The notes under the pieces were generated by a model. That model worked only from the letters and a program-made list of their open reading frames with translations. It was not told the DNA's origin and did not search any database. The translations under genes and the position numbers were made by a program. Source: an uncultured Sphingomonadales bacterium (GTDB lineage: Bacteria > Pseudomonadota > Alphaproteobacteria > Sphingomonadales > Sphingomonadaceae). From it: 6,322 bases of DNA. The DNA lies in contig CAJBSR010000053.1 in assembly GCA_903958285.1 (NCBI GenBank), forward strand, positions 1-6,322, read 5' to 3'. Below are positions 1-5,545 of this stretch, piece after piece (position 1 is the first letter of the stretch; every line of letters begins with the position of its first letter).

Positions 1-219
1 CAGAAGGTCAAGTGCCCGACCATCGGCATTGGCGCCTCCGCGCAATGCGATGGGCAGGTGCTTGTGACCGAAGATATGCTTGGTCTGTTCGAGCGGACGC
101 CAAAGTTCGTGAAGCGCTATGGCGGTATGCACAGCTTTGTTGCCGAAGCGGTTGAGCAATATGCCAAGGAAGTGCGTAGCCGCAGCTTCCCCGGGGCGGA
201 ACAAATCTACAAGGCCTGA
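1..219 (+). CDS. panB: 3-methyl-2-oxobutanoate hydroxymethyltransferase, C-terminal part
   Basis: This is the last 72 codons of an open frame that enters from the left edge and stops at TGA 217-219. PanB (ketopantoate hydroxymethyltransferase) transfers a hydroxymethyl group from 5,10-methylene-tetrahydrofolate to 2-oxoisovalerate, the first step of pantothenate and coenzyme A synthesis in the cytoplasm. The visible tail carries the family's conserved block: TIGIGAS at fragment residues 7-13, [14 protein letters not shown] at 16-29, and PKFVKRY at 34-40. A helical tail ends in FPGAEQIY, a typical alphaproteobacterial PanB ending. The active-site and metal-binding residues lie upstream of the window. 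Nothing in the visible part looks broken. A 74-base gap separates it from the next plus-strand gene, so co-transcription is possible but not shown. Confidence 0.95.
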   Translation, partial: QKVKCPTIGIGASAQCDGQVLVTEDMLGLFERTPKFVKRYGGMHSFVAEAVEQYAKEVRSRSFPGAEQIYKA

Positions 220-224
220 CCTGC

Positions 225-272
225 GCGTAGGCGCTTCCCCTCTGCCCGGTGCGCGGCTAAGGGAGGCTACGC
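225..272 (+). terminator. Interrupted inverted repeat between panB and the YfgM-like gene, possible terminator or leader hairpin
   Basis: GCGTAG (225-230) is perfectly complementary to CTACGC (267-272). Inside it, TCCC (236-239) pairs with GGGA (261-264) across an asymmetric internal loop. The inner loop is about 20 bases and also has GCC/GGC pairing potential. Only a short TTT follows the repeat, so it is not a classic intrinsic terminator. It could equally be an RNA structure just ahead of the next gene's ribosome binding site at 282-287. The pairing is seen directly; the role is a guess. Confidence 0.3.
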
Positions 273-281
273 TTTGCTCTT

Positions 282-287
282 GGGAGA
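282..287 (+). promoter_or_regulatory. Ribosome binding site GGGAGA supporting a TTG start
   Basis: GGGAGA ends 6 bases before the TTG at 294. The reading frame has an in-frame TAA at 258-260 and no ATG or GTG between that stop and 294, so this site with its good spacing decides the TTG start of the YfgM-like gene. Confidence 0.7.
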
Positions 288-293
288 TACGTT

Positions 294-998
294 TTGGCGC
301 TGCCGCCCATCAATACGACCGAAGACAGCTTCCTGCGGGAAGTCGATGAGGAGCTTCGTCGCGACCAGCTGACAGGGTTCTGGAAGCGCTACGGTCGCTG
401 GATCATCGCTGGCATCGGCCTCGGGCTCGCGGCGTTGGCGGGATGGCTTGTCTGGCAGGATCGGCAGTTCAAGGCGGCCAGCCTGGAGAGCGAGCAGCTG
501 GATGACGCGTTGCGCAAGGCAACGACGGGCAATGATGCGGGAACCCGCAAGGCGCTGGCGCCGCTCATGGCATCCCCGAATGAAGGCAATCGCGCGACGG
601 CAATGCTGACAGATGCGGCGCTTCTGCTTCAGAAGCGTGATCTTGAGGGCGCAGCGAAGCTTTACGGCCAAATTGCGAAGGATCAGAACATTCCAGCGCC
701 TTGGCGAGATCTCGCGCTCGTGCGCCAGACGTCTGTGCAATATGACCGTTTGGCGCCGGACGAAGTGATTTCGCGCCTTTCCCCGCTCGCCATCAAGGGC
801 AACCCTTGGTTTGGTAGCGCAGGTGAAATGGTAGCGATCGCATATTTGAAAAAGAACCGCGTTCAGCCTGCAGCAAAGATGTTTGCGGATATTGCGGCCG
901 ATGAAAATGTGCCCGAAACGATCCGTGGTCGCGCAGCCAACATGGCGGCTTCGCTCAATGCGCGCGTGACGGGCGCTGCCAATCAAGGAAAACAATGA
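294..998 (+). CDS. YfgM-like membrane-anchored tetratricopeptide repeat protein
   Basis: This 234-residue protein has a short charged N-terminus, one strongly hydrophobic segment at about 36-54 (WIIAGIGLG...WLVW) and a long soluble helical C-terminal part. The N-terminal pattern (EDSFLREVDEEL, then the basic FWKRYGRW just before the helix) matches the TPR_21/YfgM family. Helix pairs of TPR type are visible around 101-127 and 177-205. E. coli YfgM is a single-pass inner-membrane protein whose periplasmic TPR domain associates with SecYEG and the chaperone PpiD; that role is transferred here by family and position. The start is TTG with a good ribosome binding site, because an in-frame stop lies at 258-260. 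The stop overlaps the bamB start in ATGA (995-998), so the two are probably translationally coupled. Sequence conservation in this family is loose, so gene order carries much of the assignment. Confidence 0.86.
   Translation: MALPPINTTEDSFLREVDEELRRDQLTGFWKRYGRWIIAGIGLGLAALAGWLVWQDRQFKAASLESEQLDDALRKATTGNDAGTRKALAPLMASPNEGNRATAMLTDAALLLQKRDLEGAAKLYGQIAKDQNIPAPWRDLALVRQTSVQYDRLAPDEVISRLSPLAIKGNPWFGSAGEMVAIAYLKKNRVQPAAKMFADIAADENVPETIRGRAANMAASLNARVTGAANQGKQ
985..990 (+). promoter_or_regulatory. Ribosome binding site AAGGAA of bamB
   Basis: AAGGAA lies inside the 3' end of the YfgM-like gene. It is 4 bases from ATG 995 and 7 bases from the second ATG at 998. The spacing favours the second ATG slightly, so the BamB precursor may start MKRLSG rather than MMKRLSG; the difference is one residue. 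Confidence 0.6.
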
Positions 999-2338
999 TG
1001 AAAAGACTGTCGGGCAAATTCGGCAGGGCGCTGATCCTCGCGCCTGTCCTGCTGGCGGTTGCCGGTTGCGGCGTGTTCGGTGGCGGCTCCAAAAAGCCCA
1101 AGACCCCTGTTTTGGGTCAACGCGTTGCTATCCTGACATCAGAGGCAGCTGCCGAGCCAGATCCTGCGCTTGCCGACGTGTCGGTGCTTTTGCCGCCCGC
1201 ACAGCCCAATGACAGTTGGGCGCAGCCCGGCGGCAATGGCGCCAAGTCGATGGAGCATCTGGCTCTGCCGCAGGCTCTCGGAAAAGTTTGGTCGGTCTCG
1301 ATCAGCGGGACCAGCAAGAAGGTGCGGTTGGCGTCGCCTCCCGTTGTTGCGGCTGGCCGCATCTACGTCATGGACACGGCGGCCCGTATTCACGCTTTTG
1401 ATGTGAAATCCGGCAAGGATGTTTGGACTGTCAGCTTCGGTGTCGATGGCAAGGACCGCAAGGCCGCTTGGGGCGGCGGCGTGAGCGTCGAAGGTGACGT
1501 TTTGTATGCGACCAATGGTCTTGGCGACGTCGCGGCGCTGAAAGCCACTGACGGCAGTGTCATCTGGAAAAAGCGCCCGGGCGGCCCGCTGCGCGGTTCG
1601 CCTTCGTTCGGCAACGGCAATGTTTATGCCATGAGTTCCGATAACCAGATCTTCGCGTTGAAGGCGAGTGATGGATCGGTGGAATGGACCGAAGCCGGAG
1701 CGACGGAATTGACCGGCGTTTTTGGCGTGGCAGCCCCTGCCATTGCGCAGGGCACAGTTGTCGCCGGCTTCTCGTCAGGTGAACTCAACGCCTATCGTTA
1801 TGAAAACGGCCGTGTCCTTTGGGCAGACGCCCTGACGCGCACGAGCATTTCGACATCGGTGTCTGCTCTGTCTGACATTGACGCGAGCCCGGTCATTGAT
1901 CGCGGTCGTGTGTTTGCGGTGGGCAAGGGTGGCCGCATGGTCAGTCTGGAACTGGTTACCGGTCAGCGCCTTTGGGAAATCAACGTTGGCGGCATTTCAA
2001 CGCCATGGGTCTCTGGTGAATGGGTATTTGTGGTCACCGACGATGCCCGCCTGCTGTGCATCGCGCGTGGCAGCGGCAAGGTGCGTTGGGCAACCCAGCT
2101 TCCCCGCTATCGCAAGGAAGCAAAGAAGAAGGACCCGATCAGCTGGTCGGGCCCAGTTCTCGCAGGCGACCGCCTCATCCTTGCCAGCTCGCAAGGGCAG
2201 TTGGTCAATGTGTCACCCGCAGATGGAACGGTGCAGTCAACGACGAAGGCGGGTGGCCCCGTGCTGCTGTCACCCTTGGTAGCGGACGGTACGCTGTTCA
2301 TTCTCACAAATGACGGTCGCCTGACCGCCTGGCGTTAA
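995..2338 (+). CDS. bamB: Outer membrane protein assembly factor BamB (beta-propeller lipoprotein)
   Basis: The 447-residue precursor starts with a basic, then hydrophobic signal peptide ending in a lipobox VAGC, which predicts cleavage and lipid attachment at Cys25. The next residue is Gly, not Asp, consistent with transfer to the outer membrane. The rest is a PQQ-like beta-propeller: repeats of the type A-x-D-G-x-V-x-W appear near residues 130-145, 177-191, 217-231, 262-276, 313-327, 351-365 and 400-412 (Trp missing), with a last strand at 440-446. This fits the eight blades known for BamB. BamB is an accessory lipoprotein of the BAM complex that inserts beta-barrel proteins into the outer membrane. 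The protein is longer than E. coli BamB (392 residues). Part of the excess is a low-complexity stretch after the lipid anchor and a basic loop at 371-380 (RYRKEAKKKD). PQQ-repeat quinoproteins are an alternative fold relative, but the lipobox and the yfgM/der neighbours support BamB. Confidence 0.9.
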   Translation: MMKRLSGKFGRALILAPVLLAVAGCGVFGGGSKKPKTPVLGQRVAILTSEAAAEPDPALADVSVLLPPAQPNDSWAQPGGNGAKSMEHLALPQALGKVWSVSISGTSKKVRLASPPVVAAGRIYVMDTAARIHAFDVKSGKDVWTVSFGVDGKDRKAAWGGGVSVEGDVLYATNGLGDVAALKATDGSVIWKKRPGGPLRGSPSFGNGNVYAMSSDNQIFALKASDGSVEWTEAGATELTGVFGVAAPAIAQGTVVAGFSSGELNAYRYENGRVLWADALTRTSISTSVSALSDIDASPVIDRGRVFAVGKGGRMVSLELVTGQRLWEINVGGISTPWVSGEWVFVVTDDARLLCIARGSGKVRWATQLPRYRKEAKKKDPISWSGPVLAGDRLILASSQGQLVNVSPADGTVQSTTKAGGPVLLSPLVADGTLFILTNDGRLTAWR

Positions 2339-2343
2339 GGGAG
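2337..2343 (+). promoter_or_regulatory. Ribosome binding site AAGGGAG that decides the der start
   Basis: AAGGGAG overlaps the bamB stop codon. It lies 8 bases before ATG 2352 but only 2 bases before the in-frame TTG at 2346. Normal spacing therefore favours ATG 2352 as the der start. Confidence 0.7.
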
Positions 2344-2351
2344 CTTTGGAG

Positions 2352-3713
2352 ATGGCCTCCGCGCTCCCCGTGGTCGCCATCATCGGGCGGCCCAATGTCG
2401 GTAAATCAACATTGTTCAACCGGCTGGTTGGCAAGCGCATTGCGCTTGTCGACGATCGGCCCGGCGTCACGCGTGATCGGCGCGAAGGCGACGCCAATCT
2501 GATCGGCCTCGAATTCCGTGTCGTCGACACGGCCGGTTTTGAAGACGAGGATGAGCAGACGCTCCCCGGCCGGATGCGGATGCAGACCGAGTCGGCGGCA
2601 CGCCATGCCGATGTCGCACTTTTCGTGATCGACGCGCGAGCAGGTGTTACCCCGCTGGATTCGGAAATCGCCAACTGGTTGCGCAGCCTGTCGACGCCTG
2701 TCGTTATCCTCGCCAACAAGTGCGAAGGTCGCGCCGGAGAGTCCGGCGTTCTGGAATGCTATAACCTCGGCTTGGGCGATCCCATTCCATTCAGCGCCGA
2801 ACATGGCGAAGGCATGGATGATCTGTTCCAAGCACTATTGCCGCACATCGAAAAGGACGAAGACGAGAATGTCGTCGACGTTGAAGACGATGAAGAAGAA
2901 AATGGCCCGCTGAAGCTGGCCATCGTCGGGCGTCCGAATGCCGGCAAGTCTACGCTCGTCAACAAATTGCTCGGTGAAGACCGCATGATCACCGGCCCGG
3001 AAGCCGGCATCACGCGCGACTCGATAAGCATTGACTGGGAATGGAAAGACAGACCCGTACGCTTGATCGACACAGCTGGGCTCCGTCGTAAGGCCAAGGT
3101 TGAAGACAAGCTGGAACGCTTGTCAGCAGCCGACACACAGCGCGCCATCGATTTTGCCGAAGTCGTCGTCCTTCTGCTCGACGCCACGCGCGGGTTGGAA
3201 GCACAGGACCTTCGCATCGCGGATCAGATCTTTTCTGAAGGCCGGGCGATGATTGTTGTCCTCAACAAATGGGACACGGTTGAGCAGGGCAGCGCGTTAT
3301 TCCAAGGCATACGCAAGGCGCTCGACGAAGGTTTCGCACAAGTGAGGGGCGTGCCACTGATTACAATTTCAGCCGCGACCGGAAAAGGCATCGACCAGAT
3401 TCTCGAAGTGGCGTTCGAAGTGCGCGAGGCTTGGAGCCAGCGTGTGTCGACGGGCCAGCTCAATCGCTGGTTTGAGCGCGCGGTTGAGAAAAATCCACCG
3501 CCGGCACCGGGCGGAAAACGCGCTAAGCTGCGCTACATCACACAGATCAAAACGCGTCCGCCGAGCTTTGTCGTGTTTGGGAACCGGGTTGAAGACCTGC
3601 CGGAAAGCTATCGCCGCTATCTGGTGAATGGCATTCGGAGCGAGTTGGGCTTTGGTGCTGTTCCGGTCCGGCTCACGCTGCGTGGCGGCAAAAACCCCTA
3701 CCACACCAAGTAA
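2352..3713 (+). CDS. der: Ribosome biogenesis GTPase Der (EngA)
   Basis: Der is an essential GTPase with two tandem G domains that acts in maturation of the 50S ribosomal subunit. From ATG 2352 the protein has 453 residues, normal for the family. G domain 1 shows GRPNVGKS (12-19), DTAGFE (59-64), NKCE (122-125) and a SAEHG loop (148-152). An acidic linker at about 168-184 follows. G domain 2 shows GRPNAGKS (193-200), DTAGL (240-244) followed by RRKAKVEDKLE, NKWD (305-308) and SAATG (340-344). The C-terminal KH-like domain runs from about 350 to the end, with the family's RYITQIKTRPPSFV-type strand and a final GGKNPY. All nucleotide-binding motifs are intact. The gene follows bamB after 13 bases, most likely in the same transcript, and its end converges on the HNH gene. 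A TTG at 2346 could add two residues, but spacing to the ribosome binding site argues against it. Confidence 0.97.
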   Translation: MASALPVVAIIGRPNVGKSTLFNRLVGKRIALVDDRPGVTRDRREGDANLIGLEFRVVDTAGFEDEDEQTLPGRMRMQTESAARHADVALFVIDARAGVTPLDSEIANWLRSLSTPVVILANKCEGRAGESGVLECYNLGLGDPIPFSAEHGEGMDDLFQALLPHIEKDEDENVVDVEDDEEENGPLKLAIVGRPNAGKSTLVNKLLGEDRMITGPEAGITRDSISIDWEWKDRPVRLIDTAGLRRKAKVEDKLERLSAADTQRAIDFAEVVVLLLDATRGLEAQDLRIADQIFSEGRAMIVVLNKWDTVEQGSALFQGIRKALDEGFAQVRGVPLITISAATGKGIDQILEVAFEVREAWSQRVSTGQLNRWFERAVEKNPPPAPGGKRAKLRYITQIKTRPPSFVVFGNRVEDLPESYRRYLVNGIRSELGFGAVPVRLTLRGGKNPYHTK

Positions 3714-3725
3714 GCGCATCGCGCG

Positions 3726-4292
3726 TCACGGCGTCAGTTCAATGTCCCAATACAGCCAGTCTCGCCAAGTTTCGTGCAGGTAGTTGGGCGGATAGCTGCG
3801 CCCATGTTCCTGAAGTTCCCAGGTCGTCGGGCAATGCGCTGTGTGCATCAGGCGCATTCCGGCTTCACGCGGCGTGCGGCCGCCTTTTCTAAGATTGCAG
3901 GGCGAACAGGCGGTCGCCACATTCTCCCATGTTGTGCGGCCACCTTGGGCGCGAGGAACAATGTGGTCGAACGTCAGGTCTTTGGGGGAACCGCAATATT
4001 GGCACAGGAAGCGGTCCCGCAGGAAAAGGTTGAATCGGGTAAAGGCAGGGTGGGCCGAAGGCCGCACATATTGCTTGAGCGCAATGACGGAGGGCAACTG
4101 CAACCGCGCGGTGGGACTTCGCACTTCGCGCTCATAATGGGCAACGACATCCACGCGATCGAGAAACATCGCCTTGACGGCGGTCTGCCATGGCCACAGC
4201 GACAGCGGATAGTAAGACAAGGGCGTAAAATCTGCATTCAGCACCAGCGCCGGGCAACTATCCGGATGGCGAATGAGATCGGGATGGTACAT
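3726..4292 (-). CDS. HNH endonuclease family protein
   Basis: The predicted protein has 188 residues and begins MYHPDLIRHP, the start I recall for alphaproteobacterial members of this family. An upstream in-frame ATG at 4341-4343 would add 17 residues, but no ribosome binding site precedes it, while AAGGGGAA lies ahead of the chosen start. The N-terminal part (about 13-80) has the conserved LVLNADFTPLSYYPLS motif. The HNH nuclease fold follows: zinc-type cysteines CQYC (97-100), the catalytic-type pair DH (109-110), N124 and a second pair CSPCN (129-133) with K136. The C-terminus has PPNYLHETWRDWLYWD. The metal-binding and catalytic-type residues are all present, so nuclease activity is plausible. 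Its substrate and biological role are unknown to me; no methyltransferase, phage or toxin partner adjoins it, which argues against restriction or homing. It is divergent from gluQRS and its stop is 12 bases from the end of der. Confidence 0.9.
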   Translation of the reverse strand: MYHPDLIRHPDSCPALVLNADFTPLSYYPLSLWPWQTAVKAMFLDRVDVVAHYEREVRSPTARLQLPSVIALKQYVRPSAHPAFTRFNLFLRDRFLCQYCGSPKDLTFDHIVPRAQGGRTTWENVATACSPCNLRKGGRTPREAGMRLMHTAHCPTTWELQEHGRSYPPNYLHETWRDWLYWDIELTP

Positions 4293-4302
4293 GGTTGTCA
4301 CG

Positions 4303-4310
4303 TTCCCCTT
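4303..4310 (-). promoter_or_regulatory. Ribosome binding site of the HNH gene
   Basis: On the minus strand this reads AAGGGGAA, 10 bases ahead of the ATG at 4292-4290. It supports the shorter start (MYHPDL) over the ATG at 4343-4341, which has no such motif upstream. An in-frame GTG at 4301-4299 is too close to the site to be favoured. Confidence 0.6.
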
Positions 4311-4360
4311 CTTGCGCTCCTCCCTTGCAGGTAAAGATTGCATGATAATGACTGCATCTA

Positions 4361-4370
4361 CAACATGTTG
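4361..4370. promoter_or_regulatory. Perfect 10-base palindrome in the divergent promoter region, possible operator
   Basis: CAACATGTTG is its own reverse complement and lies in the 93-base gap (4293-4385) that must hold the start signals of both the HNH gene and gluQRS. It sits 15 bases before the gluQRS ATG. I could not place convincing -35/-10 pairs for either gene. A 10-base palindrome is expected several times by chance in a window of this size, so an operator role rests only on position. Confidence 0.2.
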
Positions 4371-4375
4371 GGGTC

Positions 4376-4382
4376 AAGGGGG
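4376..4382 (+). promoter_or_regulatory. Ribosome binding site of gluQRS
   Basis: AAGGGGG ends 3 bases before ATG 4386 (6 bases counted from AAGG). It selects this ATG over the in-frame ATGs at 4338 and 4365 and the TTG at 4368, none of which gives family-like sequence at the N-terminus. Confidence 0.65.
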
Positions 4383-4385
4383 CAA

Positions 4386-5231
4386 ATGATCACGAAATCT
4401 GCATCCCGCTTTGCGCCCAGCCCCACCGGGCGCTTGCACCTTGGCCATGCCTACTCGGCCCTGCGTGCGCACGACCTGGCGCAGGCGGGGGAAGGGCGTT
4501 TTCTGCTGCGGATCGAAGATATCGATCAGACAAGGTGCCGACCCGAACATGTGGACGGCATCTATGAGGATTTGCGCTGGCTAGGGTTGAACTGGAACAC
4601 GGACGTGGTGTTCCAGTCTGACAGGCAGGCGGCTTACGTCGCCGCCCTCGACCGAATCGTGGCGCAAGGGTTGGCGTACCGGTGTTGGTGTACTCGGACC
4701 GAGATCGCGGCCAATATCGATGCGCCTCAGGGTGACGCGCAGCCGGTCTATCCCGGCACCTGCAAGGGGCGGCGCGACCCAGGTGACGGACGTCCATTTA
4801 GCTGGCGGCTTGATGTGGCGGAGGCGGTGCGCCGATCAGGCTATCTCACATGGATCGATGCAGATGCAGGTGAGGTCGAAGCAACGCCAGAAAGGCTTGG
4901 TGACGTTGTGATCGCTCGGAAGGATGCGCCGGCTGCTTATCATCTCGCCGTCGTTGTGGACGATGACTGGCAAGGCGTCACCGATGTGGTGCGTGGCCGC
5001 GATCTCTTTGACTCAACGCACATCCATCGGCTGATCCAGTACATTCTCGATATTCGCCCGCCCGCCTATCATCACCATAAGCTCATCGGGGATGCTGCGG
5101 GCATACGGCTCGCAAAGCGCAAAAATGCGCCCACGCTCGCGGCGATGCGGGCAGATGGCGTCAAACCGGAGGCAATTGTTGCCCTATTGCGGGCAGGTGT
5201 CCTTCCGGACGGGTTTTGCTTTTTGGACTAA
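4386..5231 (+). CDS. gluQRS: tRNA glutamyl-Q(34) synthetase GluQRS
   Basis: GluQRS is a shortened relative of glutamyl-tRNA synthetase that lacks the anticodon-binding domain. It activates glutamate and attaches it to queuosine at position 34 of tRNA-Asp. From ATG 4386 it has 281 residues, a usual length. The N-terminus RFAPSPTGRLHLGH (8-21) holds the class I HIGH-type motif, followed by RIEDIDQTR (42-50). A zinc-site pattern like the E. coli enzyme is visible: C100, C102, Y122 and C126 (CWC, then YPGTC). Later come the RGRDL block (203-207) and the KMSKS-type loop as LAKRKNAP (242-249). The protein ends shortly after, so no anticodon-binding domain is present, which separates it from GltX. 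It is divergent from the HNH gene. The downstream twin-helix gene lies 77 bases away in the same direction and may or may not share its transcript. Confidence 0.96.
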   Translation: MITKSASRFAPSPTGRLHLGHAYSALRAHDLAQAGEGRFLLRIEDIDQTRCRPEHVDGIYEDLRWLGLNWNTDVVFQSDRQAAYVAALDRIVAQGLAYRCWCTRTEIAANIDAPQGDAQPVYPGTCKGRRDPGDGRPFSWRLDVAEAVRRSGYLTWIDADAGEVEATPERLGDVVIARKDAPAAYHLAVVVDDDWQGVTDVVRGRDLFDSTHIHRLIQYILDIRPPAYHHHKLIGDAAGIRLAKRKNAPTLAAMRADGVKPEAIVALLRAGVLPDGFCFLD

Positions 5232-5308
5232 GGGCGCATTAGCGAGCCGTCAGGACACATGCATGAAATGCTTTGCCCGCTGACAAGGCCAGTCTATGAG
5301 TAAACATT

Positions 5309-5542
5309 ATGGGAAACACATTTCTGATCCTGCTTCTCGTTGCGGCCATGATCGCCACTGTGGTGGCGCTGGTGCGTGGCGTGGTTGCCTTTCTGAAAAC
5401 CACTGAGGAAGATCTGAAAGGGGATGGGGTTGGCCCCAGCGCGTCAAGCGTGAAGCAGAACAAGGCGATGATGCACCGCGTAATCTTTCAGGCGGTGGCC
5501 ATCCTGATTGTAGTGGTCCTTCTTGCCTCGTCGCGAGGCTAA
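5309..5542 (+). CDS. Twin-transmembrane-helix small protein, HIG1-like
   Basis: This 77-residue protein has two hydrophobic helices, at about 4-28 and 58-74, joined by a polar loop with KTTEEDLKGDG (30-40) and KQNKAMMHRVIFQ (49-61). The loop-to-helix RVIFQ element resembles the conserved RxxxQ of HIG1-domain proteins. The architecture matches the alphaproteobacterial twin-helix small proteins that I recall beside cobalamin adenosyltransferase genes. HIG1 proteins of mitochondria and some bacteria assist cytochrome oxidase; whether this one does is inference. The ATG at 5309 has only a weak GAG (5298-5300) as ribosome binding site. Its TAA is 3 bases before the adenosyltransferase start, so the two genes are almost certainly co-transcribed and probably translationally coupled. 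The 77 bases upstream (5232-5308) show no clear terminator or promoter. Confidence 0.82.
   Translation: MGNTFLILLLVAAMIATVVALVRGVVAFLKTTEEDLKGDGVGPSASSVKQNKAMMHRVIFQAVAILIVVVLLASSRG
5535..5538 (+). promoter_or_regulatory. Ribosome binding site GAGG supporting a TTG start
   Basis: GAGG sits inside the last codons of the twin-helix gene, 7 bases before TTG 5546. No in-frame ATG or GTG occurs near the conserved N-terminus of the next protein, so this site and TTG are the best reading. Confidence 0.55.
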
Positions 5543-5545
5543 CCC

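Noticed and set aside
267..995. Long minus-strand open frame (242 codons) lying across the whole YfgM-like gene
   Set aside because: The translation is rich in Arg, Cys and His with no domain or hydrophobic pattern. The plus strand has a membrane-anchored TPR protein in the expected gene order, so the frame is a by-product of GC-biased codon use.
3774..4334. Plus-strand open frame of 186 codons opposite the HNH gene
   Set aside because: The minus strand encodes a complete, recognisable HNH protein. The opposite frame has no family features and is a shadow.
4338..4385. Longer N-terminus for GluQRS beginning at ATG 4338
   Set aside because: The added 16 residues are not family-like. The ribosome binding site at 4376-4382 serves ATG 4386, from which the protein has the usual class I synthetase beginning.
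5273..5300. TTGCCC and TATGAG with a 16-base spacer as a promoter for the twin-helix gene
   Set aside because: Each hexamer matches the consensus at only 4 of 6 bases, and transcription would begin almost at the start codon, leaving no leader for the ribosome. The match is not better than chance.
5296..5406. Small out-of-frame ORF (36 codons, ATG at 5296) overlapping the start of the twin-helix gene
   Set aside because: The translation is Cys-, Gly- and His-rich without structure, there is no ribosome binding site, and the overlapping frame encodes a clear two-helix protein. A regulatory overlapping ORF cannot be excluded but nothing supports it.
5469..5545. Cobalamin riboswitch ahead of the adenosyltransferase gene
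   Set aside because: The gene is preceded directly by the coding sequence of the twin-helix protein, and neither there nor in the 77 bases before that gene do I see a B12-box-like sequence or room for the element.
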